56,965 bases of DNA from assembly GCF_000685965.1 (NCBI RefSeq), contig NZ_JMLE01000030.1, positions 1-56,965 of the forward strand. The letters run 5' to 3'. Each line of letters begins with the position of its first letter. The stretch's first letter is position 1. The notes below the pieces were generated by a model. It saw only the letters and a program-made list of their open reading frames with translations. It had not been told where the DNA came from and ran no database searches. Both the position numbers and the translations under genes were made by a program. Source of the stretch: Arthrobacter sp. UNC362MFTsu5.1. Lineage in GTDB: Bacteria > Actinomycetota > Actinomycetes > Actinomycetales > Micrococcaceae. This document shows, in pieces, positions 24,984-32,474 of the stretch.

Positions 24984-25982
24984 TCAGACGTCTCGCCATG
25001 GTTCGGCGTCAAGCAAGTCGAGCGCAGCTAGTGGATCCCTGACGAGCTGAGCCAGACCAGTTAGTTTCATAGGGAACGCGCCCGGGTTTGTCGTCAGGCT
25101 TGCTGCGTCAAAGTGCGCATGCAGCCTATGGCGAAGCCCTAGCGGCAACGTGTCAGCCACTTCCGCTTCCAGCTTGCGTGCTTCGTCAGAGAGCGCCGAG
25201 GGCGCAGTCCGTCTCATGCGTTCGAGCGCTGTCTTTGGTTGCGGTGCAGGCAGCGACGCAGCTTCCAGCAACCGCGCCGTTGCGGCGCTTATCCACGGAT
25301 GTGCCGCATCAATCGCCAGGGGAATGGGGATCCCCTGTACGGCCTGGATCGCGTCTGGTGTGACTGCGAGAGAAACGCTTGACGGGTCCTCGTGCGTGTT
25401 TACGTAGCGGAACGTGTTGAGGCCAGGGGCGCATACCTTGGCTAGCTGCACGTCACCTACCCAATCGGTGGGCTCCTTGTGCACGCCAGGCACGATGGCG
25501 GCGTTGGGGCTGAGGCGCACCCGATACAGATAAAACTGGTCGTCAGCGCTATCTTGGTCGCTCATTCGCCTAAGCATGTTTTCGATTGCCGCCTCGTAAG
25601 TTCCGAGGTGCAGTGCCTTGGTCTTCTGACCTTGAGCCCAGCGCTCCAGTGATCGCCCATCGGTGCCGATGTCTTGGAATCTTTGCTTGGTTTCATCCGT
25701 CAGACGAGCCGTAGGGTCGAAGGTGCGGTCCGGCCAGTTTGCGTGCGTTGAGGTGTGGTACCAATACACGTCACGCACTTTTGAGTCATCGTACAAGGAG
25801 TCGTCTTGCACAACCCAGAAGTCGGGCCGCTCCTCAACCTGGCAGTCGGTGCGACATTCCGGACAGGCTTCATCTGCTTGGTGAAAGCGGTCTAACCACT
25901 CGTCGTGCGCTTGCCACTCATACTTACAAGAACCGCAGCGCATCCCTCGGAGGCGTTCAAAATTTACCGCTCGCTCAATCAC
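24984..25982 (-). CDS. Zinc-ribbon protein with ART/RES-like features, 332 aa
   Basis: GGGAGG lies 8 bases before the GTG at 25982. An N-terminal zinc ribbon is clear (MRCGSCKYEW ... ACPECRTDC). The middle has YWYHTSTHANWP, ALHLGTYEAAIENMLRR and YLYRVRLSP, a layout like small ADP-ribosyltransferase or RES-type folds (His-Thr, then Tyr/Glu). The C-terminus is helical. I cannot name a family. As an isolated accessory gene between recombination-site copies it could be a toxin or defence effector; that is inference. Confidence 0.5.
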   Translation of the reverse strand: MIERAVNFERLRGMRCGSCKYEWQAHDEWLDRFHQADEACPECRTDCQVEERPDFWVVQDDSLYDDSKVRDVYWYHTSTHANWPDRTFDPTARLTDETKQRFQDIGTDGRSLERWAQGQKTKALHLGTYEAAIENMLRRMSDQDSADDQFYLYRVRLSPNAAIVPGVHKEPTDWVGDVQLAKVCAPGLNTFRYVNTHEDPSSVSLAVTPDAIQAVQGIPIPLAIDAAHPWISAATARLLEAASLPAPQPKTALERMRRTAPSALSDEARKLEAEVADTLPLGLRHRLHAHFDAASLTTNPGAFPMKLTGLAQLVRDPLAALDLLDAEPWRDV

Positions 25983-26020
25983 ACGACCAGCCTCCCACGA
26001 ACCTCGGACACTACGTCGCA

Positions 26021-26048
26021 GTGTCCCACTTCCTTAGAAGCGGGACGT
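26021..26048 (+). repeat. Resolvase-type dyad, copy B
   Basis: The left 19 bases (GTGTCCCACTTCCTTAGAA) are identical to the site at 49242. The right arm is weaker (CGGGACGT). It has the same orientation as the other copies and lies about 100 bases before the gene at 26148. Confidence 0.55.
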
Positions 26049-26147
26049 TCGTGGGTAGGTGCCGGTGGCGGTCAGTGCCGGACGTCGCAATTGGTCTCCG
26101 GAGGAAACCCACTGCAGGACGTTCCGACCGACGCCTAGACTTCGGGT

Positions 26148-26459
26148 ATGTATACGGGGGGAATGCCGGTTGATGAGTGGACGCCCTTGCGTCAGATGCG
26201 CCGTACTCAGAAGTCTGGCCCCCGGCCGGTTATTGAGCACTTCGGGGAACGTCTGCGGCAAAGCAAGTTCGGTCACCAGCTAACCCGTGAAATGTACGCC
26301 ATTCCGAACAAGAAGCCTTCGGCGGTTAGGCCGCGTGAGTTCGTGGGCGAGGCATTCTGGGCCTCACAGGCATGGGCCTACGAGGACGAGGGACATACGG
26401 TCCTTTCAGATGACTTCTGCCGGCAGCAGCGCGATGACGCGCTGGAGAACTTCGAATGA
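26148..26459 (+). CDS. Hypothetical protein paired with a GIY-YIG protein, 103 aa
   Basis: The protein is basic in its first half (LRQMRRTQKSGPRPVIEHFGERLRQ) and acidic in its second (AYEDEGHTVLSDDFCRQQRDD). No domain is recognised. The start could be 26148 or 26163. The stop overlaps the GIY-YIG gene as ATGA, so the two are coupled. It may act with that nuclease-like protein. Confidence 0.6.
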   Translation: MYTGGMPVDEWTPLRQMRRTQKSGPRPVIEHFGERLRQSKFGHQLTREMYAIPNKKPSAVRPREFVGEAFWASQAWAYEDEGHTVLSDDFCRQQRDDALENFE

Positions 26460-26932
26460 ACATGGCCTTTTTTGCGACGCTCCGGCCCGATGCTTTCGAG
26501 GCTGCCCTGGCCGAGATGCTGGCCGAGAACAAGCAGCTGCGGGAAGTGACTGATTTGAAGACTCTCGACTGGGAGGAAGGCGCCTACGTGATGGTGCTGG
26601 ACAGGTACCGGCAGGCCTACATCGGCCAGGCCGTGGATATGAGGGCACGCATCCGCAGGCACTGGACCGCCAACAAGCAGTTCGACCGGCTTCTGTGGGG
26701 CCACAAGCACCAGTCGGTCCTCTCGGTTGATTCCTTCCGGGCCCTGGACACGACCAGGATTTTTGCCGCGAAGACCATCAACGCGGACCGGCTCGAGCGA
26801 AGGCTGGTGAAGAACTTCCCGCCGGACTTCCTGCTCAACCGCATCGAGGGCGGAAAGTTGAGTGCTGTACGTGGGGCATTCATCGCCACTGAGGTCAAAC
26901 GGCGGCAGCTGGTTGTCGAGCCGGGATTTTGA
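26456..26932 (+). CDS. GIY-YIG nuclease-like protein, 158 aa
   Basis: A divergent GIY-YIG domain is visible: YVMVLDRYRQAYIGQAVDMR (GIY-YIG strands), Arg66 in RARIRRHW, Glu114 in DRLERRLVKNF and Asn128 in FLLNRIEGG. These match the Arg, Glu and Asn positions of the active site. An N-terminal helical region of about 40 residues precedes it. It may cut DNA; its target is unknown. It is translationally coupled to the gene before it. Such pairs occur on actinobacterial plasmids. Confidence 0.7.
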   Translation: MNMAFFATLRPDAFEAALAEMLAENKQLREVTDLKTLDWEEGAYVMVLDRYRQAYIGQAVDMRARIRRHWTANKQFDRLLWGHKHQSVLSVDSFRALDTTRIFAAKTINADRLERRLVKNFPPDFLLNRIEGGKLSAVRGAFIATEVKRRQLVVEPGF

Positions 26933-26943
26933 AGTGCCCAAGA

Positions 26944-27017
26944 TGTCAATTTCCGAAGTCGGCTGCACAGAATGTCCAAAGTCGCCTGCACATGTCAGTT
27001 TTCGGAGTCGGCTGCAC
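26944..27017 (+). mobile_element. Orphan Tn402/Tn5053-type transposon end
   Basis: The 25 bases at 26944-26968 match the Tn5053/Tn402 terminal repeat at about 21 of 25 positions (shared TGTCA, TTTC, GAAG, CTGCAC). A 19-base unit at 26973-26991 and a further 25-base unit at 26993-27017 repeat the (G/A)AGTCG(G/C)CTGCAC motif. In that family such repeats bind the TniA transposase. No tni gene and no opposite end are seen in the window, so this is a relic. These elements prefer to insert next to resolvase sites, and one lies 60 bases downstream. Confidence 0.6.
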
Positions 27018-27076
27018 GGAACGTCGAAAGCCCTCGGCGCAGCCCAGCCCATTGATTCGTGGGCTGTTTTGCATCG

Positions 27077-27113
27077 CTAGTGTTTTGAGGCACCGAGGTT
27101 TCGAGACACCGAG
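27077..27113 (+). repeat. Resolvase-type dyad, second family, copy 1
   Basis: This 37-base stretch matches 36794-36830 at 30 of 37 positions. Its core (27080-27109) runs from GTGTTTTGAGG to TTTCGAGACAC, an imperfect dyad of 30 bases. The two copies flank the copper/cation block between 27 and 37 kb in the same orientation. The rest of 26933-27345 holds the transposon end and no gene I can support. Confidence 0.55.
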
Positions 27114-27345
27114 TTGCGTGGGGAACCTTGCTGACGTTTTTAGAAGCGCTACCCATCTCCGCCGAGGAGGACACATTCTGGGCGTCCGGGTGGTGGAACT
27201 GTCATGCTGGTCAGGTGGAGCGTTGCCGCGCCGCGCCGTAGCGGCTGGCCTAAGCCCCAGATTTTCAAAGGTTTTTCCTTGGTCACCGCTTCAGGCTGGT
27301 GACAAGAACCTTGGCCTGTAAATGCTCTCAGGAGTGGAGGCGGAG

Positions 27346-27957
27346 ATGACTGCAGGGACGCTGCGCCTTGTCCGTTGCCTGCTTGTCACGGGGACAGTGG
27401 TGGGGCTGGCGGCCGGAGCACATGTTCTTGGCGGCGGCGCCCTGCCTGCTCCGGAGATCGTGGCGGCGTTGACCTGCCTGGTCCTGGCGTCCGTCATGCA
27501 GGTCACCGGCCGGGACCTGTCGCTGGGCAGGATCGCGGCGGTTCTTGGCGGCAGCCAAATACTGCTCCACGAGGCCTTCACCGTCCTGTCTACCGGAAGT
27601 GCTTGCCAGGCCGCGGCCTCCCCCGCTGCGCACCAGGGGGACCATGGTTCGGCTTTGTGCCTGTCGCCGGCCTTGGCCGGGTCCGCCCACACGGTCGGGC
27701 ACGACGGCGCCGGGGTTGCCATGATGCTGGCACATTTGCTGGCGGTCGCCGTTAGTGCCCTGCTGATCAGCCGCGCCGAAGCGGCCCTCGTGCAGGTGAT
27801 GGCCTGGCTGCGCCCTCTGATGCATGCTCCGTGCCCCGTCATCGTCGGGGTGTACAGGAAGCCCCGGCTGCGTCCGGGGCCGGATCCGGTTGCGCCGCTA
27901 TCGCGGAATCTCGCGGCCGTTGGGGTTCGGGGCCCGCCAGGCATGGCGTCCTGCTGA
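27346..27957 (+). CDS. Membrane protein of the YcnI operon, 203 aa
   Basis: GGAGG lies 5 bases before the ATG at 27346, which I prefer to the ATG at 27322. About four hydrophobic segments are visible (LLVTGTVVGLAAGAHVLGG, IVAALTCLVLASVMQV, VAMMLAHLLAVAVSALLI). A His/Cys-containing loop (GSACQAAASPAAHQGDHG) could bind metal. The C-terminus is basic and Pro-rich. Such proteins occur beside YcnI/CopC genes in actinobacteria; the function is unknown. The ycnI gene follows 90 bases downstream. Confidence 0.65.
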   Translation: MTAGTLRLVRCLLVTGTVVGLAAGAHVLGGGALPAPEIVAALTCLVLASVMQVTGRDLSLGRIAAVLGGSQILLHEAFTVLSTGSACQAAASPAAHQGDHGSALCLSPALAGSAHTVGHDGAGVAMMLAHLLAVAVSALLISRAEAALVQVMAWLRPLMHAPCPVIVGVYRKPRLRPGPDPVAPLSRNLAAVGVRGPPGMASC

Positions 27958-28047
27958 CCTTTTCGGCCTGGTGGGACGCATATTTTCCGCCACCTCGTAA
28001 AGCTTTTCGCCGCCTTGTATGGGCGGCAGCACAAAAGGAAGATTGCC

Positions 28048-28785
28048 ATGAAGAAATTCCCCCTGCGCGCTGTCAAAGCCGCATCTATTGGTGCGGCTAC
28101 CGCGGTTTTGATGGCCTTCGGTCTCGGCGTGGCCTCCGCCCACGTCCAGGTCACTCCGGACGGCACTACCGAAGGCGGCTTCACCCAGCTGACCTTCAGT
28201 GTTCCCAGCGAGTCCAAGACCGCGGCCACCACGAAAATCAAGGTGGATCTGCCCACCGAGACCCCGTTTACCTCGGTCCGTGTCAAGCCTGTACCGGGCT
28301 GGACCGCTGAAGTGGCCAGGGGAGCACTTCCGGCCCCGGTCACCATGACCGATGGGGCCACCATCACCGAGGCGCCGCTGTCCGTGACGTGGACAGCCAC
28401 CGATGCGCAAAGCCAACTGTCCGCTGATCAATACCAGACCTTCTCGCTCTCCGTCGGCAGGCTCCCGAAGACCGGCACAACGGTCATGCTCCCCACCGAG
28501 CAGACCTACTCTGACGGCAGCGTGCGGAACTGGAAGGATCCGGTCGTTGAAGGCCAGGCCGAGCCGCAGGATCCCGCTCCGTCGTTTGTGACCACCGCCG
28601 CTCAAGCAGGCCAGGAAGGTCACGGCCAAGCTCCCGCTACTGAGGCCGCTGTTGAACCGGCCGCGACCGTGAACACTGAATCCTCCAACCAGGGCCTGAT
28701 CTGGGTGGCGCTGGCCGCCGGCGTGCTCGGGCTGGTGGCAGGGCTTGCCGGGCTGGTTCGCGCCGGTAGGAACAAGCAGAGCTGA
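28048..28785 (+). CDS. ycnI: YcnI-like copper-binding protein (DUF1775), 245 aa
   Basis: AAAAGGAAG precedes the ATG. A signal peptide ends in GVASA before His32 (HVQVTPDGTTEGG), the exposed N-terminal His typical of YcnI. The DUF1775 domain follows (about 32-175) with the conserved Trp in VRNWKDP. A Pro/Ala/Glu linker and a C-terminal membrane helix (LIWVALAAGVLGLVAGLAG) anchor it outside the membrane. YcnI binds Cu(II) and is thought to work with CopC-type partners. Its gene converges on copC across a strong terminator. Confidence 0.85.
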   Translation: MKKFPLRAVKAASIGAATAVLMAFGLGVASAHVQVTPDGTTEGGFTQLTFSVPSESKTAATTKIKVDLPTETPFTSVRVKPVPGWTAEVARGALPAPVTMTDGATITEAPLSVTWTATDAQSQLSADQYQTFSLSVGRLPKTGTTVMLPTEQTYSDGSVRNWKDPVVEGQAEPQDPAPSFVTTAAQAGQEGHGQAPATEAAVEPAATVNTESSNQGLIWVALAAGVLGLVAGLAGLVRAGRNKQS

Positions 28786-28796
28786 CCCTCATCAAC

Positions 28797-28849
28797 AGCG
28801 CGAAGGCGCTGGTGCATGCCTGGCATGCACCAGCGCCTTCGCGCTTTTT
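28797..28849. terminator. Perfect 24-bp terminator hairpin between convergent genes
   Basis: The arms 28797-28820 and 28822-28845 are fully complementary and are followed by a T-run to 28849. It separates ycnI from copC and probably ends both transcripts, most strongly the rightward one. Confidence 0.85.
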
Positions 28850-28873
28850 AGCTGTACTGACGGTACAGCTGGA

Positions 28874-29482
28874 TTAGGACTGTGGGCGGTTCTCCTTGCG
28901 CCGGGAGAGGGCGATCAGCCCGGCGATGAGGGCGATGACCGCGGCGCCGATTCCGGCAACGAGCAGGGCGTTGCTGTCATCGGGCCGGGGTGCCGGGGTC
29001 ACCGGCGTTGTCCCCGAGGTGACTGCGGGCGCTGTAGCCGACTGACTTGCGGCTGCTGCTGCCTGGGATGGTGTTGCCGTGGCCGCTGCGGACTGGACGG
29101 TGAAGGTGTAGGTGCCTTCGATGGGGTGCCCGTCGGAGGACACCGCCCGCCATTGGACGGTGTAGGGTCCGGGCTGCCCTTCGGTGATGGCAGTGGACAG
29201 GGTGTCCCCGTTGACCTGGACGTTGTCATCGCTGAGGGTCTTGCCGGTGCTGTCGGTGACTTTCAGGATGCTGGTGTTCAGCTGGGCCGAATTCAGCGGG
29301 GCATTGGACAGGGTCAGGGAGACGGTGGCCGGTGCGGTGTCCAGGACGGCGTCGCGTGCCGGTTCGGTGGAGGCCAGGCTGTCGTGCGCCACGGCCGGTG
29401 CTGTGGCCAGGACGGGGAGAAGGAGCGCGGTGGCTGCTGCCAGGACCAGCCGTGTCGTGGCGTGGCGGAGTGCGGTTTTCAT
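28874..29482 (-). CDS. copC: CopC domain protein, membrane-anchored, 202 aa
   Basis: I chose the ATG at 29482 because it gives a signal peptide ending in PAVA before His33 (HDSLASTEPA), the N-terminal copper ligand of CopC. The CopC domain has LSNAPLNSAQL, YTVQWRAVSSDGHPIEGTYTF and ends near 130. An Ala/Thr/Pro linker and a membrane helix (ALLVAGIGAAVIALIAGLIA) with a basic tail follow. It is the last gene of the cmtR-led leftward operon, after the DsbA-like gene. It would bind copper at the outer face of the membrane. Confidence 0.85.
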   Translation of the reverse strand: MKTALRHATTRLVLAAATALLLPVLATAPAVAHDSLASTEPARDAVLDTAPATVSLTLSNAPLNSAQLNTSILKVTDSTGKTLSDDNVQVNGDTLSTAITEGQPGPYTVQWRAVSSDGHPIEGTYTFTVQSAAATATPSQAAAAASQSATAPAVTSGTTPVTPAPRPDDSNALLVAGIGAAVIALIAGLIALSRRKENRPQS

Positions 29483-29508
29483 GGGTCTGCTTTCGTCAGG
29501 TGGCCGGG

Positions 29509-30198
29509 TTATTTGGCGGCGTCGGCGAGGAGCTGGCGGAACTGTTCTTCGCTGTTGAGGACGAGTTTTTCGCCGTTGAGGAAGAACGTGGGGGTGCCGG
29601 TGACGCCGAGGGCTTTGCCGTCGTTGATGTCCTTGCGGATCCGTTCCTTGGTTTCTTCGGCGGCCATGGCAGCGTCGTACTTCTCCATGTCCAGGCCAAG
29701 TTCTTCGGCGAAGGTCCGGAACAGGGCGTTCTGGAAGTCCTGCTTTTCGCCCCACTGCGGCTGGGTTTCGAACATCTTGGCGGCCATCTGCTCGTATTTG
29801 CCCTGCTGGGCTGCCGCTTCCACGGCCAGGGCGGCCTGGCCGGAGTTCTTGTGTGAGGGCAGCGGGAAGTAGCGGTTCACGAAGGTGATCCGGTCCCCGT
29901 ATTCAGCTTTGAGTTCCTCGACCAGGGGGGCGGCGGCACGGCACGCCTCACACTCGAAGTCCAGGAACTCCACGAGCTGGGCCTTCTCCGTCGCGGGGGT
30001 GGTGAGGCGATGGCTGTCCTCCCTGACGAGCTGCGCGTCCACGACAGGTTGCACGGCGGCCGGTTCGGGCTTGGTGGCGGTGAACACCGCGTACCAGATC
30101 AGTCCGGCGCCGACGATCGCGGCCAGGAGAATCCACAGGACGATGCGGACCTTCCGCGCCGGGTCGGTTGGTTTGGTGGTGGGTGTTGCCTTTGTCAT
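29509..30198 (-). CDS. Membrane-anchored DsbA-type thiol protein, 229 aa
   Basis: A basic N-terminus and one membrane helix (VLWILLAAIVGAGLIWYAV) lead into a DsbA-like thioredoxin fold. The active site is CEAC at 83-86 (FLDFECEACRAA), and the cis-Pro loop is GVTGTPTFFLNGEKL. It probably oxidises or isomerises extracytoplasmic thiols. The start (ATG 30198) shares a base with the stop of the CDF gene (TGATG), so the two are coupled. It precedes copC by 26 bases. Confidence 0.82.
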   Translation of the reverse strand: MTKATPTTKPTDPARKVRIVLWILLAAIVGAGLIWYAVFTATKPEPAAVQPVVDAQLVREDSHRLTTPATEKAQLVEFLDFECEACRAAAPLVEELKAEYGDRITFVNRYFPLPSHKNSGQAALAVEAAAQQGKYEQMAAKMFETQPQWGEKQDFQNALFRTFAEELGLDMEKYDAAMAAEETKERIRKDINDGKALGVTGTPTFFLNGEKLVLNSEEQFRQLLADAAK

Positions 30199-31118
30199 CA
30201 GTGGGGAATGCTTTCCTGGTCGCGGTGGGCGGCTGGTTCTATCTGAAAAGTGGAGTGCTCGACGCTGACTTCGAAATGTTCTGCCACGCATCGCTGCAGG
30301 TCCGCCAGGATCGTTGCGGCATGCCCATCCATCATGCAGGTATCCTCCACGGTGACGTGCGCCGAGAGGACCGGGGTCCCCGAGGCGACAAGGGATGCGT
30401 GCAGGTCATGGACGTCGATGACATGGGGCACGGCGAGGATATGCTCCCGGACCTTGGCCAGATCCAGGCCGCGGGGCACGTTTTCCATCAACACGTCAGT
30501 GGTCTCGCGCAGGAGCTTCAGTGTCCGGGGGATGATCAGCGCACCGATCAGCAGGGACACCACGGCGTCGGCCTGCACCCAGCCGGTGACGGCGATGATG
30601 ATGGCGGCGACGATGACCGCGACCGAGCCCAGGGCGTCGTTGAGGACCTCGAGGAACGCGGCCCGCATGTTGAAGTTGTGCTTCCGGCCCGATGCCAGCA
30701 CCAGCAGACCGATGGCGTTGCCGGCCAGGCCGATGATGCCAAACCAGAGCATCGTGGACCCGCCAACTTCCGGGGGCTCGAAGAGCCGGCGGATGCCTTC
30801 GATGATCACGAAGCCACCCACACCCAACAGCAGGGCCGCCTGCCCGGCGGCCGCGACAATTTCTGCCCGTTTGTAGCCCCAGGTCCGCTTCATGGTGGCG
30901 GGCTTGAGCGCCAGGGACGCGGCGATCAGGGCGATCAGCAACCCGGCTGAGTCGGTGAACATGTGCCCGGCGTCGGCCAGCAGCGCAAGGCTGCCTGTCA
31001 TCACCGACCCGATGATTTCGGCGACCATCACCGTAAACGTGATGGCAAAAACGATGATCAGTTTCCCGCGCTGTCCTACTGCCGCTGCGGCGCCGTGGTC
31101 ATGTCCGTGATCACTCAT
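30198..31118 (-). CDS. CzcD-type CDF cation efflux protein, 306 aa
   Basis: This is a cation diffusion facilitator that exports divalent metal using a proton gradient. A His-rich N-terminus (SDHGHDHG) precedes six membrane helices. The helix-2 site is intact (HMFTDSAG, His and Asp). In helix 5 the usual HxxxD is ExxxD (EVLNDALGS), a variant that may change metal preference. The C-terminal cytosolic domain ends with CMMDGHA and a His-containing tail. The ATG at 31118 is in ATGA overlap with the preceding CDF gene. Confidence 0.85.
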   Translation of the reverse strand: MSDHGHDHGAAAAVGQRGKLIIVFAITFTVMVAEIIGSVMTGSLALLADAGHMFTDSAGLLIALIAASLALKPATMKRTWGYKRAEIVAAAGQAALLLGVGGFVIIEGIRRLFEPPEVGGSTMLWFGIIGLAGNAIGLLVLASGRKHNFNMRAAFLEVLNDALGSVAVIVAAIIIAVTGWVQADAVVSLLIGALIIPRTLKLLRETTDVLMENVPRGLDLAKVREHILAVPHVIDVHDLHASLVASGTPVLSAHVTVEDTCMMDGHAATILADLQRCVAEHFEVSVEHSTFQIEPAAHRDQESIPH

Positions 31119-31972
31119 GGTTTCGGGGACCGGGATGGCGTGCCAAGGCTGGCAGGACGCGTTTCTGTCCCGCCACCACACCCAGCACAGCATGCACCGC
31201 CGGGCTCCGCGGCCGGGGCTGCAAGTGGAATCAGCGGGCCCGTCCCCGCCTTTACGTCCGCTGCGTTCTTCACTGCGGATCGGCCGGCAGAGGCCGGGGC
31301 GCAGCAGTCATCGTCCTCGTCAGCACTGGCGGTGCCCGTGTGCGGGACGGTGCAGCAGACGTCGCCGCGCCAGGCGTTGATGCCTTCCCGGACCGCGATG
31401 CCGGCGATGACCAGGGCGGCGCCGGCGTCGGCCCACCACCAACCCAGGGTGCTGTTCAACACCAGCCCAACCAGCAGCACCGCGGACAGGTACGTGCACA
31501 ACAAGGTCTGTTTTGAGTCGGCGACCGCCGTTTTGGATCCGAGTTCCCGGCCCGCCCGGCGCTGTGCCCAGGACAGGACCGGCATGATGGCCAGGCTAAG
31601 GGCGGCGATGACAAGCCCGGGTGTGGAATGCCGGGCCTCGCCGCCGCCGATCAGGGAGCTGACGGAGTCGAAGGTGACGAAGGCGGCCAGGGCGAAGAAC
31701 GAGAAGGCGATCATCCGCAGCGTCACGTGTTCGCGGCGTTCGGGATCCTTGGCGGAGAACTGCCAGGACAGGGCCAGGGCGGAAGCGACCTCGATCACCG
31801 AATCAAGACCGAAACCGATCAGCGCCGCGGAATCGGCCGCGTTGCCGGCCCACAGGGCCACCACCGCTTCGATCACGTTGTAGGTGATGGTCGCGGCGGC
31901 GAACAACCTGATCCTGCGGCTCAGCACCGCCCGGCGGGAGTCCGTCAGCGGGATGTTAAGAGTGGCGGTCAT
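31115..31972 (-). CDS. CDF family cation transporter with Cys-rich tail, 285 aa
   Basis: The membrane part has the GFGLDSVIEVASAL and VADSKQTLL motifs of small CDF transporters. The C-terminal 75 residues are unusual: three Cys clusters (DVCCTVPH, DDDCCAPAS, ACCAGCGGG) that look like a soft-metal binding tail. The ATG at 31972 is in ATGA overlap with the CmtR-like gene, which decides the start over the GTG/ATG codons just upstream. It is probably induced by Cd, Pb or a related ion and exports it. Confidence 0.82.
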   Translation of the reverse strand: MTATLNIPLTDSRRAVLSRRIRLFAAATITYNVIEAVVALWAGNAADSAALIGFGLDSVIEVASALALSWQFSAKDPERREHVTLRMIAFSFFALAAFVTFDSVSSLIGGGEARHSTPGLVIAALSLAIMPVLSWAQRRAGRELGSKTAVADSKQTLLCTYLSAVLLVGLVLNSTLGWWWADAGAALVIAGIAVREGINAWRGDVCCTVPHTGTASADEDDDCCAPASAGRSAVKNAADVKAGTGPLIPLAAPAAEPGGACCAGCGGGTETRPASLGTPSRSPKP

Positions 31973-32295
31973 GCCACGCATGTCCCATCGGGTGCGCAGC
32001 AGGCCGGGTCAACGGTCAGCACGACACCGAGCAGGTCCTCGATCGCGTGGCCGAGACGGGCATCTGCGAGTTCATACCGGGTGCGCCGCCCGTCCGGGAC
32101 CGCGACGACGAGCCCACAGCCGCGCAGGCAGGTCAGGTGGTTGGACATGCTTTGCCGGGACACGCCCAGCGACTCGGCAAGATCCGACGGATACGAAGGC
32201 TCCTGGGAAAGGGCCAACAAAACCCGGGCCCTGGTCGGGTCCGACACTGCGTACCCGAAGCGGGCCAGCACCGGCGCATGCGTCAACGTTTCCAT
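31969..32295 (-). CDS. cmtR: CmtR-type ArsR/SmtB metal repressor, 108 aa
   Basis: The winged-helix fold is clear (DPTRARVLLAL, SDLAESLGVSRQSMSNHLTC, wing DGRRTRYEL). Cys56 and Cys60 (HLTCLRGCG) match the recognition-helix thiols of mycobacterial CmtR, and Cys99, Cys100 and Cys106 at the C-terminus match its third ligand region. CmtR senses Cd(II) and Pb(II). There is no ribosome site before the ATG, which suggests a leaderless or short-leader message. It leads an operon of five overlapping or closely spaced genes. Confidence 0.85.
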   Translation of the reverse strand: METLTHAPVLARFGYAVSDPTRARVLLALSQEPSYPSDLAESLGVSRQSMSNHLTCLRGCGLVVAVPDGRRTRYELADARLGHAIEDLLGVVLTVDPACCAPDGTCVA

Positions 32296-32399
32296 AAACC
32301 ACAAAGTACACCCGTAGCTGTATTCAGGCAAAAGTGAACTGATACCAGCGGCAATTCATTTGGTGAACAGCCTTTAGGCCCGGCCCATTATGTAGGCAA

Positions 32400-32419
32400 A
32401 CCGAAAACTACTTTTCGGT
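32400..32419. promoter_or_regulatory. Palindromic operator before the Nramp gene
   Basis: ACCGAAAA-CTAC-TTTTCGGT is a perfect 8-base dyad, 55 bases before the Nramp start and about 105 bases before cmtR. It is a good candidate operator for the MntR-type regulator encoded at 33746, though CmtR cannot be excluded. Confidence 0.6.
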
Positions 32420-32474
32420 GGTCCTAAAACACGGTATTCTCGTGGCATTGAATGACCAGTAAAGCGAGGATGCT

